Below the pieces are notes generated by a model that saw nothing but the letters and a program-made list of their open reading frames with translations, was not told the DNA's origin and did not search any database. Below are positions 33,508-44,940 of a stretch of 64,000 nt of DNA, piece after piece. The position numbers were made by a program, and so were the translations under genes. Every line of letters starts with the position of its first letter. The first letter of the stretch is position 1. The DNA comes from Azadirachta indica (taxonomy: Eukaryota > Streptophyta > Magnoliopsida > Sapindales > Meliaceae), in contig CM040442.1 of the NCBI GenBank assembly GCA_022749755.1, positions 14,730,457 through 14,794,456 on the forward strand, given 5' to 3'.

Positions 33508-34328
33508 TTTAAATCAGGTTATATCGTCTTTCAAATTTGTTTATTTGTTTCTTTAGTTTCTGAGTCTGTTTTGCTTCAATTCCATTTATTTTCGTTTTTA
33601 TGTCTATCATATCAAAAAAAAAAAAAAGAAGAGGGTTTCCTTTCAATTCACAGCAAGTCAAGTTTGGGTTGTATCAATCTCCAATTCGGTTGATTTAGTA
33701 TGTGTCTATTCGTTTCTTTTCTGTCTGTGTGTATTTATTTTTGTTTGGTCACTCCTACGTGTTTGGAGGTAAAAATAAAAATAAAAAAAATAAAAAAAAA
33801 AGGAGAGAAAAAGCAAAGCCTTTGGCTAAGAGAAGAAAAAAAAAAAAAAGGGGGCAGGTGTTGAACGAAAATAAGGAAAATAAAAAGAAAAATCATATTG
33901 CTTCAAGGAGTTTGACCAAATCAAGCCTACATTCCAAAACAAGCTTCCTAATCTTTCCATAATTTTTGGTTGACTTTCCTATTCCTGTACTGATTTTTTT
34001 TTCTTTTCTTTGTTCTTAATCTTTCCTTTATCATTTTTAAAAATCTATTTCCTAGTCCTTGTGCTTTCCTAGTTTGTTGCCTATCTAAATTAGTTTTATT
34101 TTACTTTTCATTGTATTTAGTAAGTTTGTATAAATTTTGATTTTTTGCGACTATTCTTAATAAGAGAATTAGAGTGGAAAAAGGCTTAGTGTGAGCTCAT
34201 CTAGAGAAAAGCCATAAAATTAAGTGTGAAACACGAGCGAACTTGAGTGATAACATTACTTGAGTGAAACACGTGAGAGAGTGAAGTGAGAAAATTATTC
34301 TTTTGCTTTACTAACTTTGTCTTGAAGG
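33508..34328 (+). other. Leader of P
   Basis: Untranslated leader of 0.82 kb with A-rich runs (about 33617-33630, 33770-33805 and 33836-33850). An open frame of 86 codons at 33702-33962 is Lys-rich because of these runs and is not conserved; I do not call it a gene. Confidence 0.75.
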
Positions 34329-35560
34329 ATGAGTGGACAAGCAAGAAATCCACAAAGTGAGATAGATCGATTCCAAGCTTTAACCGAGTTGTTGCAAGCC
34401 ATGGATAGAAAATATGGAGAGTTGGTTGATAGAATGGAGAGGCTGGAGGTTTCAACCACAAGGGGGCAGCCACCTAATGCTCCTAATCCAACCATGCAAA
34501 CTAGGCGAGTTCCGAGAAGAGCTCAATTAGATGATGGCTTTAATGATAGTGAATCGCTTGATGACAATGGAGAGGAAGAAGAGGTGAGACTGAGGGTAAG
34601 AAACAATAACAATAGCAACAGTGGGGTCAAATTGAAAATTCCACCATTTTATGGAGGAATGGATCCTGAGGCATACTTAGATTGGGAAACGAAGATTGAA
34701 TTAATGTTTGATTGCAATGACTACACTGAATCCAAGAAGTTGAAGCTTGCCGTGGCTGTTTTTGAAGCTTATGCTATTACTTGGTGGGATGATACTAAGC
34801 AAAAGCGAAGGAGAAATAGGGAAAGGCCCATTGAAGAGTGGAGAGATCTGAAATCCATCATGCGCAAGAGATTTGTACCAAGCTACTACTATAGAGAATT
34901 GTATAATCGACTTCAAAATCTCACTCAAGGGTCAAGAGTGTTGAGGAATACTACAAGGAGATGCAGGTAGCAATGATAAGAGCAAATGTAGAGGAAGATA
35001 ATGAGGCTACAATGGCAAGATTTCTCAATGGTTTGAACAAAGAGATTTCTAATATGGTTGAATTGCAGCCATATATGGAGCTAGAAGACTTGCTTCACCT
35101 TGCATTGAAGGTTGAGAAGCAACTGAAAAAGAGAGGTCGTACAAGTCAGTTTTCCTCCTATATTTCTGCATTCAAATCAAATTGGAGGAAAGATGATAAG
35201 GCTTCGTCATCCAAGCCTAAAATCGAATCCAAAGAGTTTCCCAAAACATCCAACTCAAGCAAAGACAAGGGTAAGTTTGATTCTACTACTAACACCAGAA
35301 ATATTAAATGTTTTAAATGTCAAGGTGTAGGACATTACAAGCGGGATTGCCCAAATCAAAGAACCATATTCATGCTTGAGGGAGAGTACTATTCGGCCAG
35401 TGAAGAGGAGAATGAACAAGAGACGATGCCAACTCTTGAAGATGCAAGCGATGAAGAAGGGGATGAGCAATTTACTATGGCAGAAAGTGGTAAGGCTCTT
35501 GTATCAAGAAGAGTTTTGAATATGCAAGTCCAACAGGAAGAATGTGATCAAAGAGAGAAT
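34329..35560 (+). pseudogene. gag: Family 1 gag of P
   Basis: Starts at ATG 34329 (MSGQARNPQSEIDRF), followed by a short coiled-coil-like stretch (LLQAMDRKYGELVDRMERLE), an acidic linker, an Asn-rich patch, the capsid-type region ([40 protein letters not shown]), a basic stretch ([12 protein letters not shown]) and a CCHC knuckle ([14 protein letters not shown], 35309-35350). A one-base deletion near 34936 shifts the frame just before the EEYYKEM motif, so the capsid is cut at about residue 204. The start is chosen because copy M has the same ATG and it directly follows the leader. Confidence 0.9.
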
Positions 35561-38560
35561 CTCTTCCATACTAGGTGTCTTGTAAAGGATAGGGTTTGTG
35601 ATGTGATAATTGATGGTGGCAGTGTAACTAATGTTGCTAGTACTATTCTTGTAGAAAAGTTAGGGTTACCTACTTTAAAACATCCACATCCTTACAAGTT
35701 TAAGTGGCTTAATGATTGTGGGGAAATTAGGGTGACAAAGCAAGTTCTTGTTGCCTTCAAAATAGGCAAGTATAGAGATGAGTTGTTGTTTGATGTAGTG
35801 CCCATGTATGCTGGCCATCTCTTGTTGGGACGCCCTTGGCAATTTGACAGAAGGGTGTTACATAATGGTTTTACAAATCATTATACTTTTGAGAAGGATG
35901 GGAAGAAAATTACTCTTGTACCACTTTCACCTAAAGAAGTTTATGAGGGTGAGCTTAGAAGAATGCAAAGTCAGAGAGAAAACAAGAGTGAGGAGAAAAG
36001 AGTGAGTGAAGTTGTAACAAAGGAGGGTAAGTTTTCAAAAGAAAAGAGTGGCAAAAAGAATGAGAAAGAAAAACAAGTGAGTTCGAATGGAGAGGGGCAG
36101 AATTCAAATGAGGGAAAAAGAGTGGAGGAAAAAGAAACAATTGAGTGTAAAAAGAAACAAGTGAGCTTTTATGCAAAAAAGGAGTGATATTAGGGTGGCT
36201 TGGTTTTCCAACAAAAGTATACTTGTACTTATGTACAAGGAACTTTACTTAAATACTAATGACCTTAATACTTCTTTGCCTACTGCATTTGTTTCTCTTT
36301 TACAGGCTTATGAAGATGTTTTTCCCGAGGAGGTGCCCAATGAATTGCCGCCCATTAGGGGTATCGAGCATCAGATCGATTTTACTCCTGGAGCTTCAAT
36401 TCCAAATAAATCAGCCTATAGGAGTAATCCCGAGGAGACAAAGGAGCTTCAAAGGCAAGTTGAGGAGTTGTTAACAAAGGGATATGTTAGAGAAAGTATG
36501 AGTCCATGTGCTGTTCATGTTCTATTGGTACCTAAGAAAGATGGCTCTTGGCGTATGTGTGTTGATTGTCGTGCAATTAATAACATTACGGTAAAGTATC
36601 GCCATCCTATTCCTAGGCTAGATGATATGCTTGATGAATTATATGGTTCTACTATCTTTAGCAAAATTGATTTGAAAAGTGGGTATCATCAAATTCGCAT
36701 GAGAGAGGGTGATGAGTAGAAAACTGCATTCAAAACAAAATATGGTCTGTATAAATGGTTAGTTATGCCTTTTGGTTTAACTAATGCACCTAGTACTTTA
36801 ATGAGGCTTATGAATCATGTTTTGAAAGATTTAATTGGAAAATTTGTTGTTGTATACTTTGATGATATCCTTGTATATTTCAAAAATTTGAATGAACATG
36901 TAGAACATTTAAAGGCTGTACTTGATATTTTGAGGAAAGAAAAGTTATATGCTAACTTTAAAAAGTGTTCTTTTTGTTTAGATCGAATTGTGTTTTTAGG
37001 TTTCGTGGTAAGTGTTCAAGGCGTTGAAGTTGATGAAGAGAAGGTAAGTGCTATTAAAAATTGGCCTACTCCTAAATCGGTAAGTGAGGTAAGAAGTTTT
37101 CATGGATTGGCTATTTTTTTATAGACGGTTTATAAAAGATTTTAGCACCATTGCGGCACCCGTTACAGAGGTAATTAAAAAGAATTGTACTTTTAAGTGG
37201 GACAAAGAACAAGAGCATGCATTTACTTTATTGAAAGATAAGCTTTGTAAGGCACCAATTCTTGCCTTGCCTAACTTTGCTAATACTTTTGAACTTGAAT
37301 GTGATGCATCAGGATTGGGCATTGGGGCTGTTCTTATGCAGGAAAAGAGGCCAATTGCCTACTTTAGTGAAAAGCTCCATGGCGCCTCATTGAATTATCC
37401 TACTTACGACAAAGAGCTTTATGCTTTGGTTAGAGCTTTGGAAAATTGGCAGCATTACTTATGGCCTAAGGAATTTGTTATTCATACTGACCATCAATCT
37501 TGAAGTTCATTAAAAGTCAAGGTAAGTTGAACAAACGACATGCCAAATGGGTCAAATTTATTGAGACTTTTCCTTATGTGATTAAATACAAGTAAGGTAA
37601 AGATAATGTTGTGGCTGATGCACTTTCAAGGAGGTATACTTTACTTAATGCTTTAGATGCAAGAATGCATGGATTTGAACATATTAAAACTCTTTATGAT
37701 GATGATACTGACTTTTCTATCATTTTCAACGCATGTGAGAAAGCTGCATATGGTAAGTTCTATAGAATGGATGGGTTTTTGTTTAAATAAAATAAATTGT
37801 GCATACCTAATTGTTCTCTGAGAGAATTGCTTGTAAAAGAGTCTCATGGGGGTGGTTTAATGGGACATTTTGGCATTACAAAAACTTTAGACACTTTAGA
37901 TGAACACTTCTATTGGCCTAAAATGAAAAATGATGTGCAAAAAGTTTGTGATACATGTGTTGTGTGCAAGCAAGCTAAATCTAAAGTTTTAAATCAAGGT
38001 TTGTATACACTTTTACCTGTTTCTAGTGAACCTTGGACTAATATTTCTATGGATTTTGTTTTGGGTTACCTAGATCGAAAAAGGGAAAAGATTCTATTTT
38101 TGTAGTGGTTGATAGGTTTTCCAAGATGTCACATTTTATACCTTGTAATAAAACTGATGATGCCACTAATATTGCAAATCTGTTCTTTAGGGAAGTAGTG
38201 CGTTTGCATGGCATTCTAAAAACTATAGTTAGTGATAGAGATGTGAAGTTTTTAAGTCATTTTTGGAAAGTTTTGTGGAGTAAATTGGGTACTAAATTGT
38301 TATATTCTACTACTTGTCACCCACAAACTGCTGGTCAAACAGAAGTTGTGAATAGGACTTTGGGAACTTTGTTGCATGCTATTGTCCAAAAGAATTTGAA
38401 GAATTGGGAAGAGTGCATTCCATTTGTTGAATTCGCATATAATAGAGTTGTGCATTCTACTACTGGTTTTTCACCATTTAAAATTGTTTATGGTTTTAAC
38501 CCATTAACCCCTTTGGATTTAGTTCCTTTACCTTGTGATGAAAGAACTAGCTTAGATGGG
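35561..38560 (+). pseudogene. pol: Family 1 pol of P (PR-RT-RH-partial IN)
   Basis: Protease with DGGS at 35612-35623, a Lys/Glu-rich linker (about 35940-36170), RT (36420-37000, YFDD at 36855-36866), RNase H (first Asp at 37303-37305), integrase H2C2 zinc domain (about 37840-37975), catalytic Asp at 38052 and about 38234-38242, and catalytic Glu at 38342-38344. Breaks: frameshift in an A-run near 36178, TAG at 36717-36719 (Trp position), frameshifts near 37119, 37502 and 38066, and TAA at 37593-37595 and 37788-37790. HPQTDGQ reads HPQTAGQ. It shares with copy M the rare residue in CAVHVLLVPK (Pro in 1c), which shows close common descent. It ends after SLDG, before the GPY/F module. Confidence 0.9.
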
Positions 38561-39405
38561 AACCTCGAGTATATTAAACTTGAGACCCAATATCTTTACG
38601 CATGGAAGCAACTTCTTGGAAAGCTAAATCAGATTCACCCAAGTCTGTAACCCAATTTCAACTTGTGAAATAGAACCTTAGAATAAATACCCTCAAAGTA
38701 ATTAACTTTGATTGTAAGAACCTTGATTCAAGCAAGAATCAAAATGAGAGAAAACACTCTCAATTTAATTTCATTCAAGAAAAGTAAAATTGCTGCCTCC
38801 ATGGGAGCATGTGGCTGAATATATAAGGATACAGGAGATAAGTAACCCTAATTGGAGTGTTTGGCCACAAAATTAAACTTATTCTAACTTTAAATAAAAT
38901 AAACTGAATTTGGGCTTAATAATTACCATTAACAGCCCAAACACATAACAAATTATAAATATATGTTTATAAATAAGACTAAAATAGATGATGGGCTTGA
39001 ACAGCAACTTAGCCCAAATTGGCACATGGAATCCGAAACTTGCATCATGATGACGATCTGATTCGAACTGCAATTAAAAGAACTTGAACATGTTTGCTTA
39101 GCCTTGAGACATCGTTCGAATATGGTCTTATACAAATTTGAGAAGTTGAATTCCGTAGAAGCTTTAATCTTCAGGTTTTGCCTTCTTGTACTTGTGTCAA
39201 TGTTACCAAGCTCTGATTATTGTCTTGAAGTCCAAGCTTGATATTTGACTCTTTCTTACACTCTTGAATTGTTGTATGATCATTCCACAAACCTTGAATC
39301 ATCCCATTCAATGCATCTTTGAATTTCTTCATTCTTGCTCTTGTAACGGGACCATTAGGTAGCTGAATTGGATCATTGCTCTTGTGTGCATCCGTATTTA
39401 CATCA
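38561..39405 (-). repeat. Family 1 3' LTR of M
   Basis: 845 bp, starting TGATGTAAATACGG after the PPT on the minus strand. The last six bases are lost at the junction with P. Confidence 0.9.
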
Positions 39406-39419
39406 TTCCCTCGCTCCTC
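39406..39419 (-). promoter_or_regulatory. Polypurine tract of M
   Basis: GAGGAGCGAGGGAA on the minus strand, directly before the LTR start. Confidence 0.85.
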
Positions 39420-40703
39420 AGGATGATTCGTCCACGAATCTTCACCATCTACATCAAAAGGAGAAAGATCAGCCACATTAAAAGTTACATTCACAGTATA
39501 CTCACCAGGAAGATCCAATTTATAGGCATTATCATTGATCTTCTCAACAACTTGAAAGGGACCATCTCCTCTTGGATGTAGCTTTGACTTCCTTTGAGTT
39601 GGAAACTTTTCCTTTCACATATGTACCCAAACCCAATCACCAGGCTCGAATACAACGCTCCTTCGTCCTTTGTTTACTTGGCTTGTAATTTGTTGATTCT
39701 TCTTTTCAATGTTCTTGCGCACATCTGCATGTAGTTTTCTCACCAATTCTGCCTTTGTTTTCCCATCTAAGCTAGTTCTTTCATCACAAGGTAAAGGAAC
39801 TAAATCCAAAGGGGTTAGTGGGTTAAAACCATAAACAATTTCAAATGGTGAAAAACCAGTAGTAGAATGCACAACTCTATTATATGTGAATTCAATAAAT
39901 GGAATGCACTCTTCCCAATTCTTCAAATTCTTTTGGACAATAGCACGCAACAAAGTTCCCAAAGTCCTATTTACAACTTCTGTTTGACCATCAGTTTGTG
40001 GGTGACAAGTAGTAGAATATAACAATTTAGTACCCAATTTACTCCACAAAACTTTCCAAAAATGACTTAGAAACTTCACATCTCTATCACTAACTATAGT
40101 TTTTGGAATGCCATGCAAACGCACTACTTCCCTAAAGAACAGATTTGCAATATTAGTGGCATCATCAGTTTTATTACAAGGTATAAAATGTGACATCTTG
40201 GAAAACCTATCAGCCACTACAAAAATAGAATCTTTTTCCTTTTTCAATCTAGGTAAACCCAAAACAAAATCCATGGAAATGTTAGTCCAAGGTTCACTAG
40301 AAACAGGTAAAGGAGTATACAAACCTTGATTTAAAACTTTAGATTTAGCTTGTTTGCACACAACACATGTATCACAAACTTTTTGCACATCATTTTTCAT
40401 TTTAGGCCAATAGAAGTGTTCATCTAAAGTGTCTAAAGTTTTTGTAATGCCAAAATGTCCCATTAAACCACCCCCATGAAACTCTTTTACAAGCAATTCT
40501 CTCAGAGAACAAATAGGTATCCACAATTTATTTTCTTTAAACAAAAACCCATCCATTCTATAGAACTTACCATATGCAGCTTTCTCACATGCGTTGAAAA
40601 TGCTAGAAAAGTCAATATCATCATCATAAAGAGTTTTAATATGTTCAAATCCAAGCATTCTTGCATCTAAAGCAATAAGTAAAGTATACCTCCTTAAAAG
40701 TGC

Positions 40704-40707
40704 ATCA
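40704..40707. repeat. Target site duplication (left copy) of the 96-bp insertion
   Basis: ATCA, repeated at 40804-40807. The uninterrupted sister sites (37626-37629 in P, and near 20912 in the 18.8-25.7 kb copy) have ATCA once. Confidence 0.85.
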
Positions 40708-40803
40708 TGTCACGTGCCGTCGGTTCGGAAGCGGAACCGCCGAAAGCGCAAGAGCACATGCCGCATGTGCTGGAATTTCCGCCTCAGTTCCCAGCACGTG
40801 ACA
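40708..40803. mobile_element. 96-bp GC-rich insertion with 10-bp terminal inverted repeats
   Basis: Starts TGTCACGTGC and ends GCACGTGACA: perfect 10-bp terminal inverted repeats. Inside are two more hairpins: CGGTTC/GAACCG (40721-40739) and GCACATG-CCG-CATGTGC (40754-40770). 58 of 96 bases are G or C, against about one third in the host element. ATCA flanks both sides. Each end carries a G-box core (CACGTG). It has no coding capacity. It interrupts the pol frame between RNase H and integrase in copy M only. A tiny MITE-like element is the best reading, but a 4-bp target other than TTAA does not fit the plant MITE superfamilies I know, so the class is unknown. Confidence 0.85.
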
Positions 40804-43099
40804 ATCAGCCACATCATTATCTTTACCTTGCTTGTATTTAATCACATAAGGAAAAGTCTCAATAAATTCGACCCATTTGGCATGTCGTTTGTTCAACTTA
40901 CCTTGACTTTTAATGAACTTCAAAGATTGATGGTCAGTATGAATAGCAAATTCCTTAGGCCATAAGTAATGCTACCAATTTTCCAAAGCTCTAACCAAAG
41001 CATAAAGCTCTTTGTCGTAAGTAGGATAATTCAATGAGGCGCCATGGAGCTTTTCACTAAAGTAGGCAATTGGCCTCTTTTCCTGCATAAGAACAGCCCC
41101 AATGCCCAATCCTGATGCATCACATTCAAGTTCAAAAGTATTAGCAAAGTTAGGCAAGGCAAGAATGGGTGCCTTAAAAAGCTTATCTTTCAATAAAGTA
41201 AATGCATGCTCTTGTTCTTTGTCCCACTTAAAAGTACAATTCTTTTTAATTACCTCTGTAAGGGGTGCCGCAATGGTGCTAAAATCTTTTATAAACCGTC
41301 TATAAAAACTAGCCAATCCATCAAAACTTCTTACCTCACTTACCGATTTAGGAGTAGGCCAACTTTTAATAGCACTTACCTTCTCTTCATCAACTTCAAC
41401 GCCTTGAACACTTACCACGAAACCTAAAAACACAATTCGATCTAAACAAAAAGAACACTTTTTAAAGTTAGCATATAACTTTTCTTTCCTCAAAATATCA
41501 AGTACAGCCCTTAAATGTTCTACATGTTCATTCGAATTTTTGGAATATACAAGGATATCATCAAAGTATACAACAACAAATTTTCCAATTAAATCTTTCA
41601 AGACATGATTCATAAGCCTCATGAAAGTACTAGGTTCATTAGTTAAACCAAAAGGCATAACTAATCATTCATACAGACCATATTTTGTTTTGAATGCAGT
41701 TTTCCACTCATCACCCTCTCTCATGCGAATTTGATGATACCCACTTTTCAAATCAATTTTGCTAAAGATAGTAGAACCATATAATTCATCAAGCATATCA
41801 TCTAGCCTAGGAATAGGATGGCGATACTTTACCGTAATGTTATTAATTGCACGACAATCAACACACATACGCCAAGAGCCATCTTTCTTAGGTACCAATA
41901 GAACATGAACAGCACATGGACTCATACTTTCTCTAACATATCCCTTTGTTAACAACTCCTCAACTTGCCTTTGAAGCTCCTTTGTCTCCTCGGGATTACT
42001 CCTATAGGCTGATTTATTTGGAATTGAAGCTCCAGGAGTAAAATCGATCTGATGCTCGATACCCTTAATGGGCGGCAATTCATTGGGCACCTCCTCGGGA
42101 AAAACATCTTCATAAGCCTGTAAAAGAGAAACAAATGCAGTAGGCAAAGAAGTATTAAGGTCATTAGTGTTTAAGTAAAGTTCCTTGTACATAAGTACAA
42201 GTATACTTTTGTTGGAAAACCAAGCCACCCTAATATCACTCCTTTTTGCATAAAAGCTCACTTGTTTCTTTTTACACTCAATTTTTTCTTTTTCCTCCAC
42301 TCTTTTTCCCTCATTTGAATTCTGCCCCTCTCCATTCGAACTCACTTGTTTTTCTTTCTCATTCTTTTTGCCACTCTTTTCTTTTGAAAACTTACCCTCC
42401 TTTGTTACAACTTCACTCACTCTTTTCTCCTCACTCTTGTTTTCTCTCTGACTTTGCATTCTTCGAAGCTCACCCTCATAAACTTCTTTAGGTGAAAGTG
42501 GTACAAGAGTAATTTTCTTCCCATCCTTCTCAAAAGTATAATGATTTGTAAAACCATTATGTAACACCCTTCTGTCAAATTGCCAAAGGCGTCCCAACAA
42601 GAGATGGCCAGCATACATGGGCACTACATCAAACAACAACTCATCTCTATACTTGCCTATTTTGAAGGCAACAAGAACTTGCTTTGTCACCCTAATTTCC
42701 CCACAATCATTAAGCCACTTCAACTTGTAAGGATGTGGATGTTTTAAAGTAGGTAACCCTAACTTTTCTACAAGAGTAGTACTAGCAACATTAGTTACAC
42801 TGCCACCATCAATTATCACATCACAAACCCTATCCTTTACAAGACACCTAGTATGGAAGAGATTCTCTCTTTGATCACATTCTTCCTGTTGGACTTGCAT
42901 ATTCAAAACTCTTCTTGATACAAGAGCCTTACCACTTTCTGCCATAGTAAATTGCTCATCCCCTTCTTCATCGCTTGCATCTTCAAGAGTTGGCATCGTC
43001 TCTTGTTCATTCTCCTCTTCACTGGCCGAATAGTACTCTCCCTCAAGCATGAATATGGTTCTTTGATTTGGGCAATCCCGCTTGTAATGTCCTACACCT

Positions 43100-44095
43100 T
43101 GACATTTAAAAACATTTAATATTTCTGGTGTTAGTAGTAGAATCAAACTTACCCTTGTCTTTGCTTGAGTTGGATGTTTTGGGAAACTCTTTGGATTCGA
43201 TTTTAGGCTTGGATGACGAAGCCTTATCATCTTTCCTCCAATTTGATTTGAATGCAGAAATATATGAGGAAAACTGACTTGTACGACCTCTCTTTTTCAG
43301 TTGCTTCTCAACCTTCAATGCAAGGTGAAGCAAGTCTTCTAGCTCCATATATGGCTGCAATTCAACCACATTAGAAATCTCTTTGTTCAAACCATTGAGA
43401 AATCTTGCCATTGTACCCTCATTATCTTCCTCTACATTTGCTCTTATCATTGCTACCTGCATCTCCTTGTAGTATTCCTCAACACTCTTAGACCCTTGAG
43501 TGAGATTTTGAAGTCGATTATACAATTCTCTATAGTAGTAGCTTGGTACAAATCTCTTGCGCATGATGGATTTCAGATCTCTCCACTCTTCAATGGGCCT
43601 TTCCCTATTTCTCCTTCACTTTTGCTTAGTATCATCCCACCAAGTAATAGCATAAGCTTCAAAAGCAGCCACGGCAAGCTTCAACTTCTTGGATTCAGTG
43701 TAGTCATTGCAATCAAACACTAATTCAATCTTCGCTTCCCAATCTAAGTATGCCTCAGGATCCATTCTTCCATAAAATGGTGGAATTTTCAGTTTGACCC
43801 CACTGTTGCTATTGTTATTGTTTCTTACCCTCGGTCTCACCTCTTCTTCCTCTCCATTGTCATCAAGTGATTCACTATCATTAAAGCCATCATCTAATTG
43901 AGCTCTTCTCGGAACTCGCCTAGTTTGCATGGTTGGATTAGGAGCATTAGGTGGCTGCCCCCTTGTGGTTGAAACCTCCAGCCTCTCCATTTTATCAACC
44001 AACTCTCCATATTTTCTATCCATGGCTTGCAACAACTCGGTTAAAACTTGGAATCGATCTATCTCACTTTGTGGATTTCTTGCTTGTCCACTCAT
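43100..44095 (-). pseudogene. gag: Family 1 gag of M
   Basis: Starts at the complement of CAT 44093-44095 (MSGQARNPQSEIDRF), with the same domain order as in P and the CCHC knuckle at about 43060-43110. A TGA at 43616-43618 (Arg CGA position in KQKRRRN) interrupts the capsid. An extra A near 43108 shifts the frame at the knuckle. The [13 protein letters not shown] region, broken in P, is open here. Confidence 0.9.
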
Positions 44096-44920
44096 CCTTC
44101 AAGACAAAGTTAGTAAAGCAAAAGAATAATTTTCTCACTTCACTCCCTCACGTGTTTCACTCAAGTAATGTTATCACTCAAGTTCACTCGTGTTTCACAC
44201 TTAATTTTATATGGCTTGTCTCTAGATGAGCTCACACTAAGCCTTTTTCCACTCTAATTCTCTTATTAAGAATAGTTGCAAAAAATCAAAATTTATACAA
44301 ACTTACTAAATACAATGAAAAGTAAAATAAAACTAATTTAGATAGGCAACAAACTGGGAAAGCACAAGGACTAGGAAATAGATTTTTAAAAATGATAAAG
44401 GAAAGACTAAGAACAAAGAAAAGAAAAAAAAAATCAGTACAGGAATAGGAAAGTCAACCAAAAATTATGGAAAGATTAGGAAGCTTGTTTTGGAATGTAG
44501 GCTTGATTTGGTCAAACTCCTTGAAGCAATATGATTTTTCTTTTTATTTTCCTTATTTTCGTTCAACACCTGCCCCCTTTTTTTTTTTTTTTCTTCTCTT
44601 AGCCAAAGGCTTTGCTTTTTCTCTCCTTTTTTTTTATTTTTTTTATTTTTATTTTTACCTCCAAACACGTAGAAGTGACCAAACAAAAATAAATAGACAC
44701 AGATAGAAAAGAAACGAATAGACAAAGACTAAATCAACCGAATTGGAGATTGATACAACCCAAACTTGACTTGCTGTGAATTGAAAGGAAACCCTCTTCT
44801 TTTTTTTTTTTTTGATATGATAGACATAAAAAATGAAAATAAATGGAATTGAAGCAAAACAGACTCAGAAACTAAAGAAACAAATAAACAAATTTGAAAG
44901 ACGATATAACCTGATTTAGA
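44096..44920 (-). other. Leader of M
   Basis: Reverse counterpart of 33508-34328, with T-rich runs on the plus strand (44579-44592, 44629-44656 and 44800-44813). No gene seen. Confidence 0.75.
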
Positions 44921-44938
44921 GCCGTAGCTCTGATACCA
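44921..44938 (-). promoter_or_regulatory. Primer binding site of M
   Basis: TGGTATCAGAGCTACGGC on the minus strand. A 10-bp deletion just outside it removed the last bases of the LTR, so the spacer is now AA. Confidence 0.9.
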
Positions 44939-44940
44939 AA

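Larger units (their letters stand above)
32638..38560 (+). mobile_element. Family 1 element P (left arm of the inverted repeat), no 3' end
   Basis: 5' LTR 32638-33486, PBS 33490-33507, leader to 34328, gag, protease, RT, RNase H and integrase up to the GPY/F region. It stops inside integrase (SLDG) and is joined to a reversed LTR with only a GAA-type overlap. It has no PPT or 3' LTR. Its 5923 bp correspond to 39761-45781 in reverse (6021 bp, of which 100 bp are the TIR insertion and its duplicated target). Confidence 0.93.
39420..42970 (-). pseudogene. pol: Family 1 pol of M (PR-RT-RH-IN)
   Basis: Protease ([12 protein letters not shown]), Lys/Glu-rich linker and most of RT lie in one open frame (41665-43230). 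The next frame holds the rest of RT with YFDD at 41557-41568 and RNase H with [10 protein letters not shown] (to 40972). Integrase zinc, DDE core ([29 protein letters not shown]) and most of the C-terminal domain are in a 347-codon frame (39615-40658). The frame then runs through the PPT into the LTR. Breaks: TGA at 41665 (Trp position), TAG at 40972 (Gln), the 100-bp net insertion at 40708, and TGA at 39615 (Arg CGA). Most stops fit C-to-T or G-to-A changes. No classical chromodomain is visible after FNVADLSPFD. Confidence 0.92.

Noticed and set aside
33702..33962. 86-codon Lys-rich frame in the leader of P (and its counterparts near 44465-44725 and 53370-53609)
   Set aside because: Made of A-rich slippage runs; not conserved in the other copies; lies between PBS and gag, where no gene is expected.
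38555..38566. Target site duplication for the P and M copies
   Set aside because: I looked at the ends of both copies and found none: P has no 3' end, both LTRs of M have lost their last bases, and the junction bases are shared by microhomology.
39420..42970. M as a functional, autonomous retrotransposon
   Set aside because: Four in-frame stops, a gag frameshift and a 100-bp net insertion break the frame.
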